DNA of 64,000 bases from Alistipes senegalensis JC50 (lineage in GTDB: Bacteria; Bacteroidota; Bacteroidia; Bacteroidales; Rikenellaceae): the NCBI RefSeq assembly GCF_025145645.1, contig NZ_CP102252.1, positions 3,658,001-3,722,000 of the forward strand. Direction: 5' to 3'. The notes below the pieces were generated by a model, which did no database searches, was not told the DNA's origin, and saw nothing but the letters and a program-made list of their open reading frames with translations. Below, in pieces: positions 15,960 to 24,970 of this stretch. Numbering within the stretch: the stretch's first letter is position 1; every line of letters begins with the position of its first letter. A program made the translations under genes and the position numbers.

Positions 15960-16916
15960 TTACCAGCTGAACAGGATGGTCAGCATCCACGTGTCGTGCA
16001 GCGGGGAACTCTCTCCGGCGAGCAGGTAGGCCGCATCGGCCGCGACGTATTTCCAACGGAGGCCCGCGCCGACCGATCCGTAACGCTGTTCGCCCGCTGA
16101 GCGGTCGCCCAGGCGGTAGCCTCCCCGCAGGGCCGCGATTCCGCAGCATCGGTATTCAGCCCCGAAGCGGCCCGACCACGCCCGCGACTCCGCAGGCCGG
16201 AGCCGCCAGTCGGCTTCGGCGGTCAGTGTCAGGCGGTGTGCCTGCGCCAAGGCGAGGTCCGCGGCAACGCCCGCTTTCAACCGCCACGGCAGCGGCTGCC
16301 CGCCGCCCCCGCAGTCGATGCCGCTGCCGAAATTCGCCGCCTGGAATCCGACGTTCAGCGCATGCGACCGGGAGAGCGTCTGCCGGTAGAAGAGCCCGGC
16401 ATCGAAAGCGACGGCGTTTCCCGTATGGCCCGTTCCCGCATCCGAACGGACGTAACGCCCCGTAAGGGCCGCGGAGAGTCCTTTGGCGACCGTGCGGGAG
16501 TAACCGATGTCGAAAGCCATGTCGCGGGGACGCTGTCTCCCGAGCACATTGCCGTTGTCGTCGGTGCGTTCCGAGCCGTATTGGGTGAAGTGGCGGAACC
16601 CGAGCGACACGGCCTGTTTTGCGTTGGGCTTGAAGTAGGCCGCTGCGGCATGCAGGGTCGTTTCGGGAATCAGACTGCGCATCCACGGCAGATAGGTGTA
16701 GCCTCCGCCGGCCCGCGTTTCGGCGGAGGACAGCGGGGCGGCATTGCGGAAAACGGAGAAGGCATCGGCGGAGAGTGCCGTGCCGGCGCCGCCCATCGCT
16801 GCGCTGCGGGCGTCGGCGGGAATGTCGAGAAAGGCCGCGGCCCCCTGAGCCGCTGCGGCGCAAGGCGCAAGGAGGAGGGTAGCGGCGAGTAGTGTGCGGA
16901 GAGATGACGAATGCAT
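15960..16916 (-). CDS. PorV/PorQ-family outer-membrane barrel protein
   Basis: 318 residues with the start at 16916, which gives a clean signal peptide (MHSSSLRTLLAATLLLAPCAAAAQ); an upstream in-frame Met at 16970 lies inside the neighbouring gene. After cleavage, AAAFLDIPADARSAAMGGAGTAL is the conserved start of the PorV/PorQ family, followed by barrel strands and a C-terminal strand ending TILFSW. PorV and PorQ are FadL-like barrels that receive T9SS cargo with C-terminal sorting domains. The gene follows a protease gene carrying such a sorting domain by 13 bp, so it probably serves this cargo or a surface assembly of it. Confidence 0.82.
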   Translation of the reverse strand: MHSSSLRTLLAATLLLAPCAAAAQGAAAFLDIPADARSAAMGGAGTALSADAFSVFRNAAPLSSAETRAGGGYTYLPWMRSLIPETTLHAAAAYFKPNAKQAVSLGFRHFTQYGSERTDDNGNVLGRQRPRDMAFDIGYSRTVAKGLSAALTGRYVRSDAGTGHTGNAVAFDAGLFYRQTLSRSHALNVGFQAANFGSGIDCGGGGQPLPWRLKAGVAADLALAQAHRLTLTAEADWRLRPAESRAWSGRFGAEYRCCGIAALRGGYRLGDRSAGEQRYGSVGAGLRWKYVAADAAYLLAGESSPLHDTWMLTILFSW

Positions 16917-16929
16917 GACGTTGTTGTTT

Positions 16930-19647
16930 TCAGAGTTTGACGATGGTGCGTGTGAGCGATCCGCCGGCATGTTCGAGGCTGATGGTGTAGGCGCCGCTGC
17001 CGAGCGCCGAAAGGTCGATCTCGGCGGGTTCCGTGGGGGCGATCCCTACGGTGCGCCGCAGCACCGTGCGTCCTGCGGCGTCGTAGAGCGTAACGCCGAG
17101 CTCCCCCTGGACGCTGCGGCCCATGCGGATCGTCAGGAGGCTTTCGACCGGATTGGGGTAGAGGTCCGCCTCGCGGGAGTCGTCGCGGCACAGTACGGCG
17201 AACGAATTTCGGGCTGCGAGGCCCTCCTCGTCGGTCGCCGTGACGGTCACCTCCGAACGGCCGTAGCGCAGGGGCATGATCCGGTATCCGCCGCCCGCGG
17301 TGGCTTGCAGGTAGAGTGCGTCGGTATCGTATTCGAGTGCATAGGTCACCGTCTCCGGGATTTCGTCGTCGAAACCTGCGGCGGGCGTGAACTCCGCGGT
17401 TTCCTGCATCGAACCGAGGTATACGGGCGCGAAGGCGTTGTTCGGAACGGGCGGCAGGTTGGGCTGGAGCGTGAAATCGAATGAGGCCGCGTCGGAGGCC
17501 CCGAAGCTGTCGGAGACGGTGATCCGGGCCGTGTAGCTGCCCGGCACGCGCTTGTAGTTGCGGATGTCGAGATAGAGACGTTCGTCGTCCTTGCGGGGCG
17601 TGACGGCACCCGAAGGGTCCTGCAATTCATAGGTGAATCCGTGGCTGTCGGGGTCGGAGACGAGGAACGCGACCGTGCGGGTCTCGTTGTAAGGGATGCT
17701 TACCGCCGTATCGCCTTCCCGGACGAGCGTCGGCGGGGTGTTCGCCGGGGTCCCGAACGAAATGGCGCTCGTCGAAGAGCGGTTGCCCCAGGGATCGACG
17801 GCGATGACGGCCACGACATAGCGGGTTCGTTCGGCGATGTCGGTCAGTATGTAGGAGATCGTCTCCCCGGCCTGTTTGTCGCGTACCGGAACGGTGGCCG
17901 TGAAGGTACCCTCGGGCAGGTTGTCGGGATCGGGGTTTTCGAGCGTCCCGACCCGCCACATCAGGATGAACGAGTCTGCGCGTCCGTCGTCCCCGTCCTC
18001 GGGAACGCTCCACGTCAGTTCGACTTCGCCCGCCGTATCGCTGTGCCGCAGGTCGGTGACCGGATCGGGGTCGATGCCCCGGTCCATCGACACGGCGAGG
18101 TAGGCGTCGATCAGTCCTGCGCCCAGACGCCCCTTGTATTCGGGGTTGTAGCTGTCTACCTCGTGCACGCCGCGTTCGAGGTAAGTGCGCAGCTTGTCGG
18201 GGGTGAAGCCCGGACCGCCGTATTTCGCCACGGCCAGCGCGGCGATGCCCGAGACATGGGGGCAGGCCATCGAGGTCCCCTGCATGTAGCCGTACTTGTC
18301 GCCGGGGAGCGTGCTGTAAACGGCGCATTCGTCCGAATAGCGGCCGTTTGTCCGGTAGGTCCCGCCGGGGGCGGCCACGTCGATCCATGACGAGAAGTTC
18401 GAATACCAGCTCTTTTTGTAGTCGGGGGCGAGGGCGGACACGGCGACGACCTTTTCATAGCAGGCCGGATAGCTCATGTAGTCCCTTTCCTCGTTGCCGG
18501 CGGCGAAGATCACGATGCCTCCCTTCATCGGGCCGACCTGTTCGCCGTTCTCGTCCGTGCCGGCGTATTTGATGAAGTATTCGATGGCCTCCTTGGTGAC
18601 CTCGGGCATCGAATAGACGTTGGTGTAGCCCCAGCTGTTCTGACTGATGACCGCACCCGCATCGGCGCCGTATTTGAGTGCGGCTACTTCGTCGCCGTTG
18701 TCGCTCTTGTTCTCGGTGAACATCTGGCAGCTGATGAGGCGCACGCCCGTATGGCCTCCGCGGCCTCCGGCCACGCCGCAGACCCCCTTGCCGTTGTTGT
18801 TCTCCGCGCCGATCGTTCCGGCGACGTGCGTGCCGTGCTCCACCGGGGTGATCTTGTTCGAACCGTAAGGGTAGGCCGATGAATAGATGAAGTTCCAGCC
18901 GTAGATGTCGTCCACATAGCCGTTGCCGTCGTCATCCACACCCTCCTGTCCGTAGAGTTCGGCCCGGTTGCCGACATTGCCCGACAGGTCTTCGTGCCGG
19001 AAGTCGATGCCCCCGTCCACCACCGCTACGACCACCTCCGGGGCTCCGGAGGTCACCTCCCAGGCCCGGAACAGATTGATGTCCGCTCCGGCCACGGCGT
19101 CGGTCAGGGTGCCGTCGTTGTCGTAGTGCCATTGCAGGGCCAGTCCGGGATCGTCGAACGGAGCGGCTGCCGCGCGGGAGGCCGGGGGAGCCGCCGGAAC
19201 GGCCGTGCCGGAGAAACCGATCGGGCGGGTCGTATAGACCGGTTCCACCCGTTCGACGCCCGGCAGCTGCGAAAAGTCGCCGGCCGCCCGTGTCACGGGC
19301 GTCACCGAGTCGAACCAGACATCGTACCAGCGGTGAAGCCCTTCGCGGCGCGTGCGCTCCTCGAAGCGCCCCGCAGGCGGGAATACGCGCTGCATGCGAG
19401 TGACGCCGAGGCCGGCCGCAGCCCGGTCGAATTTTGCAAGTCCGGTGCGGATGCCGCTGCGGGTTTCGGCGACGGCTGCGGGCTCCTCGCCCTCCCTGAA
19501 TTTGAGGCGTATGCGGCCGCCGCATACGGCGGTCGTTTCGAATTGCGGAACGGACGGCTCCACGCCGTCGGATGTCTCCCGGAGTTGCTCCGAGGTGCAG
19601 GCGGAAAGCAGCGCTGCCGCGCAGAGAGCCGTTTTTGACCAGTGCAT
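16930..19647 (-). CDS. Subtilisin-family (S8) serine protease with T9SS sorting domain
   Basis: 905 residues from the start at 19647; this start gives MHWSKTALCAAALLSAC, a lipoprotein-type signal with lipobox LSAC. A propeptide region (about 40-150) is followed by the S8 catalytic domain with Asp211 (VVDGGIDFRHED), His271 (HGTHVAGTIGA) and Ser459 (GTSMACPHVSG). A fibronectin type III-like domain (about 510-610) and cadherin/Ig-like segments (about 620-810) follow. The last 75 residues (LYPNPVESLLTIRMG to RTIVKL) are a T9SS type A sorting domain. It is likely a surface-attached protease, with the PorV-like gene downstream. Having both a lipobox and a T9SS domain is unusual. Confidence 0.9.
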   Translation of the reverse strand: MHWSKTALCAAALLSACTSEQLRETSDGVEPSVPQFETTAVCGGRIRLKFREGEEPAAVAETRSGIRTGLAKFDRAAAGLGVTRMQRVFPPAGRFEERTRREGLHRWYDVWFDSVTPVTRAAGDFSQLPGVERVEPVYTTRPIGFSGTAVPAAPPASRAAAAPFDDPGLALQWHYDNDGTLTDAVAGADINLFRAWEVTSGAPEVVVAVVDGGIDFRHEDLSGNVGNRAELYGQEGVDDDGNGYVDDIYGWNFIYSSAYPYGSNKITPVEHGTHVAGTIGAENNNGKGVCGVAGGRGGHTGVRLISCQMFTENKSDNGDEVAALKYGADAGAVISQNSWGYTNVYSMPEVTKEAIEYFIKYAGTDENGEQVGPMKGGIVIFAAGNEERDYMSYPACYEKVVAVSALAPDYKKSWYSNFSSWIDVAAPGGTYRTNGRYSDECAVYSTLPGDKYGYMQGTSMACPHVSGIAALAVAKYGGPGFTPDKLRTYLERGVHEVDSYNPEYKGRLGAGLIDAYLAVSMDRGIDPDPVTDLRHSDTAGEVELTWSVPEDGDDGRADSFILMWRVGTLENPDPDNLPEGTFTATVPVRDKQAGETISYILTDIAERTRYVVAVIAVDPWGNRSSTSAISFGTPANTPPTLVREGDTAVSIPYNETRTVAFLVSDPDSHGFTYELQDPSGAVTPRKDDERLYLDIRNYKRVPGSYTARITVSDSFGASDAASFDFTLQPNLPPVPNNAFAPVYLGSMQETAEFTPAAGFDDEIPETVTYALEYDTDALYLQATAGGGYRIMPLRYGRSEVTVTATDEEGLAARNSFAVLCRDDSREADLYPNPVESLLTIRMGRSVQGELGVTLYDAAGRTVLRRTVGIAPTEPAEIDLSALGSGAYTISLEHAGGSLTRTIVKL

Positions 19648-19709
19648 AGCGTTTGATTTTGAAGCCTCAAAATTAAGCTCTTCCGCCTTTTCGCACACTC
19701 CCCATTTGT

Positions 19710-19777
19710 CGGTATATTGCATTTGCGAAATACCGAATCATACCGATAGGAGTGCGCGGTTTCTTGTTCTATTTTTG
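19710..19777. promoter_or_regulatory. Divergent promoter region with dyad repeats
   Basis: Between the protease (leftward) and the second susC (rightward) lie an inverted repeat CGGTAT/ATACCG (19710-19715 and 19730-19735) and a further TACCG copy at 19741-19745. A rightward TATTTTTG box at 19770-19777 matches TAnnTTTG; a clear TTTG partner at the right distance is missing. A leftward TAATTTTG lies at 19675-19668. Shared regulation is possible. Confidence 0.35.
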
Positions 19778-19805
19778 CGCCGTTATCCTTTCGTGTGATT
19801 CCGAT

Positions 19806-22800
19806 ATGACGCATATCTATAAAGGTGTTTGTATTCTGTTGTGCATGCTGACGGTTACGGGCCGTATCGCGGGACAGCAGCGCGCTGCCGCGGTGCGGCT
19901 CGGCGGTTCGGTGACCGACGAGCAGGGGCGGCCCGTGGTCGGAGCCAACATCGTCGCCTACGACGCCGGGCGCAAGCCGCACGGCACGGTGGCCGACGCC
20001 GCGGGCCGCTTCGTCTTCGACTGTCCGGCCGGGGCTTCGGAATTCCGTGTCCGCATGCTGGGCTACCGCGAGCGGGTGGTGAAGATCGTCGCCGGAAAGA
20101 GTTCCTACGACGTTCGCCTGACGGAGAGTTCCGAGAACGTCGCCGATGTCGTGGTCACCGGCTATGTGGACAAGAAAAAGGAGAGCTACACGGGCGCCAC
20201 GCACGTCATACGCCGGGAGGAGATCGAAGCTCTGGTGCACACCAACGTGCTGAACATCATTCAGCTGCGCACGCCGGGGTTCGAAATCTTCGACGACATC
20301 GCCAACGGCTCCGACCCCAATAAGGTTCCCGATATGGTGCTGCGCGGCCGCAGCAGTTTCATCGAGGGCGACCGGACCAATGTCCCGCTTTTCATCCTCG
20401 ACGGGACGGAGGTGGACATCTCCTATGTTTTCGATATGCCTTCGGACGACATCGAGTCGATCTCGGTGCTGAAAGATGCCGCGGCGACTTCGTTCTACGG
20501 CTCGAAAGCCGCCAACGGGGTGGTGGTCATCACCACGCGCCCGACGCAGGCCGGGCGGCTGCAAGTCAGCTACACCGGGAACTTTCAGGTCAGCGTTCCC
20601 GATTTGTCGGACTACCGCCTGCTCGATGCGCACGAGAAGCTCGAATACGAACGGCAGGCGGGTGTCTACGGCGATTTCTCGGGGAGCAGCAGCAGCGATG
20701 TCGAGCGGCAGAAGCAGTATTACGAGCGGCTCGCACGGGCCAATGCCGGAGTCAACACCGACTGGAAGCGGATGGCCCTGCGCACGGGATTCAACCACAT
20801 CCACAACCTGATGCTTTCGGGCGGCAGCCAGGATTTCCGCTATAACGTTTCGGGCAGCTGCAACTCCACGACGGGTGTCATGGAGAAGTCGGACAAGGAG
20901 GTGGCGTCGCTGCGCATCAACCTTACCTACGGCGACATGAACAGGCTCTTTTTCCAGAACATCGCTTCGCTGAGCCGCAACGCCTCGGACGACGTGCCTT
21001 ACGGGAGCTTCTCGGACTATGTTCGGCTCAACCCTTACGACAGCCCCTACAATGCAGACGGATCGCTGAATAACGACCTGGCGTTCTACGCCGCCAATCC
21101 GCTTTACGAAAAGAACCTGAGCAGTTACATCAGAAGCCGTTCGGGCAGTTTCATCGACACGTTCCGCATCCGCTGGACGATCCTCTCCTCGCTGCGCGTC
21201 GAAGCCTCCTTCTCCTACACGCAGACCAAAAGCGAGGGCGAAACCTTCTACTCTCCGCTTTCGAAACGCTTCTACGACAAGGATGCGGCCAAACGGGGCA
21301 GTTTCGACGTGTCGAACGGCACGGCCGTCACGCTTTCGGGCAATGCCTTCGTGGTCTTCAACAAGGGCTGGGGCTGCGATAATGCGAACCTGCTGAGTCT
21401 CACGGCGGGCGTCAACGTCGAGTCTGCGCAGTCCGAAAGTCATTCGTTCAGTGCGCTGGGTGTGCTCTCGGATAAGCTCGAACACCCCTCTATGGCTACG
21501 GGATTCGCCGAGAGCAGCCATCCCGGCGGCAGCGAGGACCGTTCGCGCATGCTGGGCTGCTACGTCAATGCCAACTACATCTGGGGCAACCGCTATTTCG
21601 TCGATCTCTCGTTCCGTTACGAAGGTTCTTCGAAATTCGGCGACGACAACAAATACGCTCCGTTCGGTGCGCTGGGCCTCGGCTGGAACCTCCACAAGGA
21701 GCGTTTCATGCGGGGCACCGCGGTCTCCCTGCTCAAACTGCGCGCCAGCATCGGCTATGTCGGCAATGCCGGATTCAGCCCCTATCAGGCGCAGCTGGCC
21801 TACCAGTACAGTTCGGATCTGCTCTATAACGGCAGCATCGGTGCCGTGCCGGTGTCGATGGTCAATCCCCGCCTGAAGTGGGAGCGCAGTCTCAAACGGA
21901 ATTTCGGCGTCGATTTCGGGTTTTGGAACGACCGTGTGAACGGCAGCGCGGACATCTATTACGACACGACCAACGATCTGGTGATGACCATCGCCAAGCC
22001 CGATCACATCGGTTTCTCGAACGCCAAGGAGAACCTGGGCAAGATCCGCAACAGCGGCGTGGAACTGTCGCTGCGCGGCAATGTGCTTCGGCGCAGCCGT
22101 TCGAACCTGAATCTCTATCTCAACATGAGCCACAACCGGAACCGGATCGTGGAGATCAGCGACTACCTGAAAAACAAGAACAGGGAGAACGAGGAGAGTG
22201 CCGTTTCGTCGCTTCCGGCGGCTTTTTACGAGGAGGGCGAGTCGATGACGGCGCTCAAGGTAATGCGTTCGGCGGGAATCAATCCGGCGAACGGGCGCGA
22301 GGTTTTTATCCGCAGGGACGGTCAGCTGACCTACGAGTACGACTACCGCGAAAAGCAGGTCGTGGGCGATACGACGCCCAAAGTGCAGGGCTCGTTCGGA
22401 TTTTCGTTCGGCTGGCGGGCGTTCGACCTCTCGGCGACGTTCGCCTACCGCCTCGGGGCCACGGTTTACAACCAGACCCTCGCCACGAAGGTCGAGGGAA
22501 CGGACCCCACGGCCAACGCCGACCGCCGGGTGTTCTACGACCGCTGGAAGGCTCCCGGCGACCGGGCGCTCTACAAGAACATCGCCAGCCGGGAGACCAC
22601 GCCTCCGACCGACCGGTTCGTCGCTGCGGAGTATGCCCTTGAAGGTTCGTCGCTCAAACTCTCCTATTCGCTGCCGGACAGCTTCTGCCGCCGTCTTCAC
22701 CTGCGGCGCATCCGCGTGGCGGCCTCGACGGGCGATTTGTTCAATATCTCGACCATTCGCCGCGAACGCGGTCTGGACTATCCCTTTGCGCGCGTCTTCC

Positions 22801-22826
22801 AGGCGTCGCTGACCGTAAACCTCTGA
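19806..22826 (+). CDS. SusC/RagA-family TonB-dependent outer-membrane transporter (second locus)
   Basis: 1006 residues from the ATG at 19806, chosen because it leads directly into the signal peptide (MTHIYKGVCILLCMLTVTG); an upstream Met at 19752 would place the signal internally. A carboxypeptidase-regulatory-like domain (LGGSVTDEQGRPVVGANIV), the TonB box region DVVVTGYVDKKKESYTGA, a plug with FYGSKAANGVVVITT and a large barrel follow. The C-terminus VFQASLTVNL fits a barrel strand. Its SusD partner starts 3 bp after its stop. With the DUF4843 and PKD-like lipoproteins downstream it forms a four-gene surface uptake complex of a recurring Bacteroidota type with unknown substrate. Confidence 0.94.
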   Translation: MTHIYKGVCILLCMLTVTGRIAGQQRAAAVRLGGSVTDEQGRPVVGANIVAYDAGRKPHGTVADAAGRFVFDCPAGASEFRVRMLGYRERVVKIVAGKSSYDVRLTESSENVADVVVTGYVDKKKESYTGATHVIRREEIEALVHTNVLNIIQLRTPGFEIFDDIANGSDPNKVPDMVLRGRSSFIEGDRTNVPLFILDGTEVDISYVFDMPSDDIESISVLKDAAATSFYGSKAANGVVVITTRPTQAGRLQVSYTGNFQVSVPDLSDYRLLDAHEKLEYERQAGVYGDFSGSSSSDVERQKQYYERLARANAGVNTDWKRMALRTGFNHIHNLMLSGGSQDFRYNVSGSCNSTTGVMEKSDKEVASLRINLTYGDMNRLFFQNIASLSRNASDDVPYGSFSDYVRLNPYDSPYNADGSLNNDLAFYAANPLYEKNLSSYIRSRSGSFIDTFRIRWTILSSLRVEASFSYTQTKSEGETFYSPLSKRFYDKDAAKRGSFDVSNGTAVTLSGNAFVVFNKGWGCDNANLLSLTAGVNVESAQSESHSFSALGVLSDKLEHPSMATGFAESSHPGGSEDRSRMLGCYVNANYIWGNRYFVDLSFRYEGSSKFGDDNKYAPFGALGLGWNLHKERFMRGTAVSLLKLRASIGYVGNAGFSPYQAQLAYQYSSDLLYNGSIGAVPVSMVNPRLKWERSLKRNFGVDFGFWNDRVNGSADIYYDTTNDLVMTIAKPDHIGFSNAKENLGKIRNSGVELSLRGNVLRRSRSNLNLYLNMSHNRNRIVEISDYLKNKNRENEESAVSSLPAAFYEEGESMTALKVMRSAGINPANGREVFIRRDGQLTYEYDYREKQVVGDTTPKVQGSFGFSFGWRAFDLSATFAYRLGATVYNQTLATKVEGTDPTANADRRVFYDRWKAPGDRALYKNIASRETTPPTDRFVAAEYALEGSSLKLSYSLPDSFCRRLHLRRIRVAASTGDLFNISTIRRERGLDYPFARVFQASLTVNL

Positions 22827-22829
22827 CCG

Positions 22830-24242
22830 ATGAAAAAACGCATCGTACTCCTTTCCGCGCTTCTCCTCTCCTCGGGCCTCGTGTCGTGCGATTTTCTCGA
22901 CATCGACACCCCGGGCATCGTGAATAAGGACAAAATGTTCGAGAACGAGCAGGGATTCATCGACGCCATGAACGGCGTCTACGCCTCGTTGGCCGACGGC
23001 GATCTCTACGGCGAACAGCTCTCGTTCGGCTTCGTCGATGAGATCGCACAGCTTTACTACAACGACTACGAGGCCAGCGAAACGGTGCTCAACCGCACGT
23101 ACGACCTCAAATACCGCGACGAGGACGTGCGTGCGAAAGTCGATGCCGTCTGGTCGCGGGGCTACAACGTCATCGCCTCGGTGAACAGCGTGCTCGACAA
23201 TGCCGCAGGGCGGGACTACGCGATTCTGCCCCGCATCCGCGGCGAGGCGCTGGCCATCCGGGCCTTCGTGCATTTCGACCTGCTGCGGCTCTTCGCTCCG
23301 AACATCGGGCGCGGCGATGAAAAGGCGATTCCCTATGTCGAGCACTTTTCGATCGACCCCGTTCGGCGGGGAACCGTGCGCGAGGTCTATGCACACATAG
23401 TCGGCGACCTGACCGAGGCCCACGAGCTGCTGCGGCAGGCCGGGCCCGTCGCAGGGCGCACGCCCGAAGAGCTCTACGTGACGCAGTATGCCGCCGCGGC
23501 CCTGCTGGCCCGCGTCTCGAACTGGGGCGGCGACCGCGAGACGGCCGAACGCTATGCCCTCGAAGCGCTGAAAGGCGGCTTCTCCTTCATCCGCGAGGAG
23601 CAGGTGAAAAACCTCTTCATGGGCTACACCGCCCGGACGGAGTGCATCTGGGGCCTGCACGCCCCCAAAATGTACCTCGACATCCGCAGCCGCCTCTATC
23701 CGACCCGGCTGACCGAGACCTTCAACATGGTGCGCGACAACTACCAGACGATTTTCCGGGTCTCCTCGTTCACCTCGGTCAACAACGACTACCGTTACCA
23801 AGCCTATTTCACCCGCACCAAGTGGGAGCATTCGGTCGTCACGCTGACCAAACTCTACGACAAGAACTACGACGAAGAGCAGACCGTGCCGAGCGGCCGC
23901 ACGCCGGGCATCAATCTCGTGCGTCTGCCGGAACTCTTTTACATCCTCGCCGAATCGGTCTACGACCGCGATCCTGCGGCGGCGCTGGACTACCTGAACC
24001 GGGTCGTCACGGCCCGCGGCCTGCTGCCGCTCGAAGCCGGGGATATCGACACCCCCGGGAAGTTCCGCGACGAGCTGATCAACGAGATCACCAAGGAGTA
24101 CTGGGGCGAGGGGCAGATCTTTTTCACCAACAAGCGCTTCTGGCTGGCGATGGAGGGCGTGAACGGCAAGCGTCACGCGGCCAGCGACGAGACCTATGTG
24201 CTGCCGCTGCCGGAAAGCGAAAATTCGGAAGGCATAAACTGA
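22830..24242 (+). CDS. SusD/RagB-family nutrient-binding lipoprotein (second locus)
   Basis: 470 residues. The signal peptide ends in lipobox LVSC, followed by DFLDIDTPGIVNKDKMF. SusD hallmarks include RGEALAIRAFVHFDLLRLF (conserved helix with the RA-aromatic pattern), LLARVSNWGGDRETAERYA (TPR-like) and NLVRLPELFYILAES near the C-terminus. It is a surface lid for the SusC barrel encoded 3 bp upstream. It is shorter than the first SusD in this window (607 residues), which suggests a different and perhaps smaller ligand. A DUF4843 lipoprotein gene begins 5 bp after its stop. Confidence 0.93.
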   Translation: MKKRIVLLSALLLSSGLVSCDFLDIDTPGIVNKDKMFENEQGFIDAMNGVYASLADGDLYGEQLSFGFVDEIAQLYYNDYEASETVLNRTYDLKYRDEDVRAKVDAVWSRGYNVIASVNSVLDNAAGRDYAILPRIRGEALAIRAFVHFDLLRLFAPNIGRGDEKAIPYVEHFSIDPVRRGTVREVYAHIVGDLTEAHELLRQAGPVAGRTPEELYVTQYAAAALLARVSNWGGDRETAERYALEALKGGFSFIREEQVKNLFMGYTARTECIWGLHAPKMYLDIRSRLYPTRLTETFNMVRDNYQTIFRVSSFTSVNNDYRYQAYFTRTKWEHSVVTLTKLYDKNYDEEQTVPSGRTPGINLVRLPELFYILAESVYDRDPAAALDYLNRVVTARGLLPLEAGDIDTPGKFRDELINEITKEYWGEGQIFFTNKRFWLAMEGVNGKRHAASDETYVLPLPESENSEGIN

Positions 24243-24247
24243 CGACG

Positions 24248-24931
24248 ATGAAGACAACCCGCACGATTCGACTCTTTTTCGCTGCCGCGGCGCTGCTTGC
24301 GGCGGCCTGCGGCTACAAGGAGAGTTTTCCCTATTCGGGCGACGACAGGATCAATTTTACCGCCGATTCGCTCTACTTCTCTTTCGGTGCGGAGCCCTTT
24401 TCGGTGACCGACACCACCTTGATCGTCGGGGTCGAGATCGTCGGCTCTCCGCGCGAATACGACCGGGAGTACCGCATTGCGCTCGATGCGGAGCATACGA
24501 CGGCTCGCCAGGGAGATCATTACGACGCCCTCCGGGAGTTGTATACGCTGCCGGCGAACGCCTCTTCGGCGGGCGTTCCGGTGCATGTCCACCGCCTGAA
24601 TCTCGACGACGAAACGGTCTATGCCGTGCGGCTGCAACTGGCCGAGACCGGGGATTTCCGGTTGGGCGTGGCTGAAAACCGGGCCGTCAAGGTCTGCTTC
24701 ACCAACCGGCTCGACTGTCCCGGCTGGTGGAACGAACTCTCCAAGTGGCTCGGAGAGTACAATGTCCGCAAATACCAGAAATTCATAGAACTCTACGGCC
24801 GGCCGATCACCGACAAGGACATTGCGGAGAACCGGTACGGCATCCTGCGCGTTTTCAGGCAGGTGAAGGCGTATTTCGACGAGAATCCCGAATACGGGGT
24901 CCTCTTTCCCGATGTTGCATGGCCCGTCTGA
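24248..24931 (+). CDS. DUF4843-domain lipoprotein
   Basis: 227 residues from the ATG at 24248, 5 bp after the SusD gene; the longer frame upstream is a shadow of susD. A lipoprotein signal (LFFAAAALLAAAC) is followed by YKESFPYSGDDRINF and a beta-rich Calx-beta-like stretch (VTDTTLIVGVEIVGSPREYDR), then WWNELSKWLGEYNVRKYQKF near the C-terminus. This layout fits DUF4843 proteins, which accompany SusC/SusD and PKD-like lipoproteins in Bacteroidota. It is probably surface-exposed and part of the uptake complex; its precise role is unknown. Confidence 0.82.
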   Translation: MKTTRTIRLFFAAAALLAAACGYKESFPYSGDDRINFTADSLYFSFGAEPFSVTDTTLIVGVEIVGSPREYDREYRIALDAEHTTARQGDHYDALRELYTLPANASSAGVPVHVHRLNLDDETVYAVRLQLAETGDFRLGVAENRAVKVCFTNRLDCPGWWNELSKWLGEYNVRKYQKFIELYGRPITDKDIAENRYGILRVFRQVKAYFDENPEYGVLFPDVAWPV

Positions 24932-24970
24932 TCATATCGAACCGAATGTCTAACTCAAATAATTTGCACC

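Noticed and set aside
19302..24257. 1651-codon open frame on the minus strand
   Set aside because: It is antisense to the second susC/susD genes and only becomes Thr/Pro/Arg-rich noise; the real minus-strand gene here is the S8 protease in another frame.
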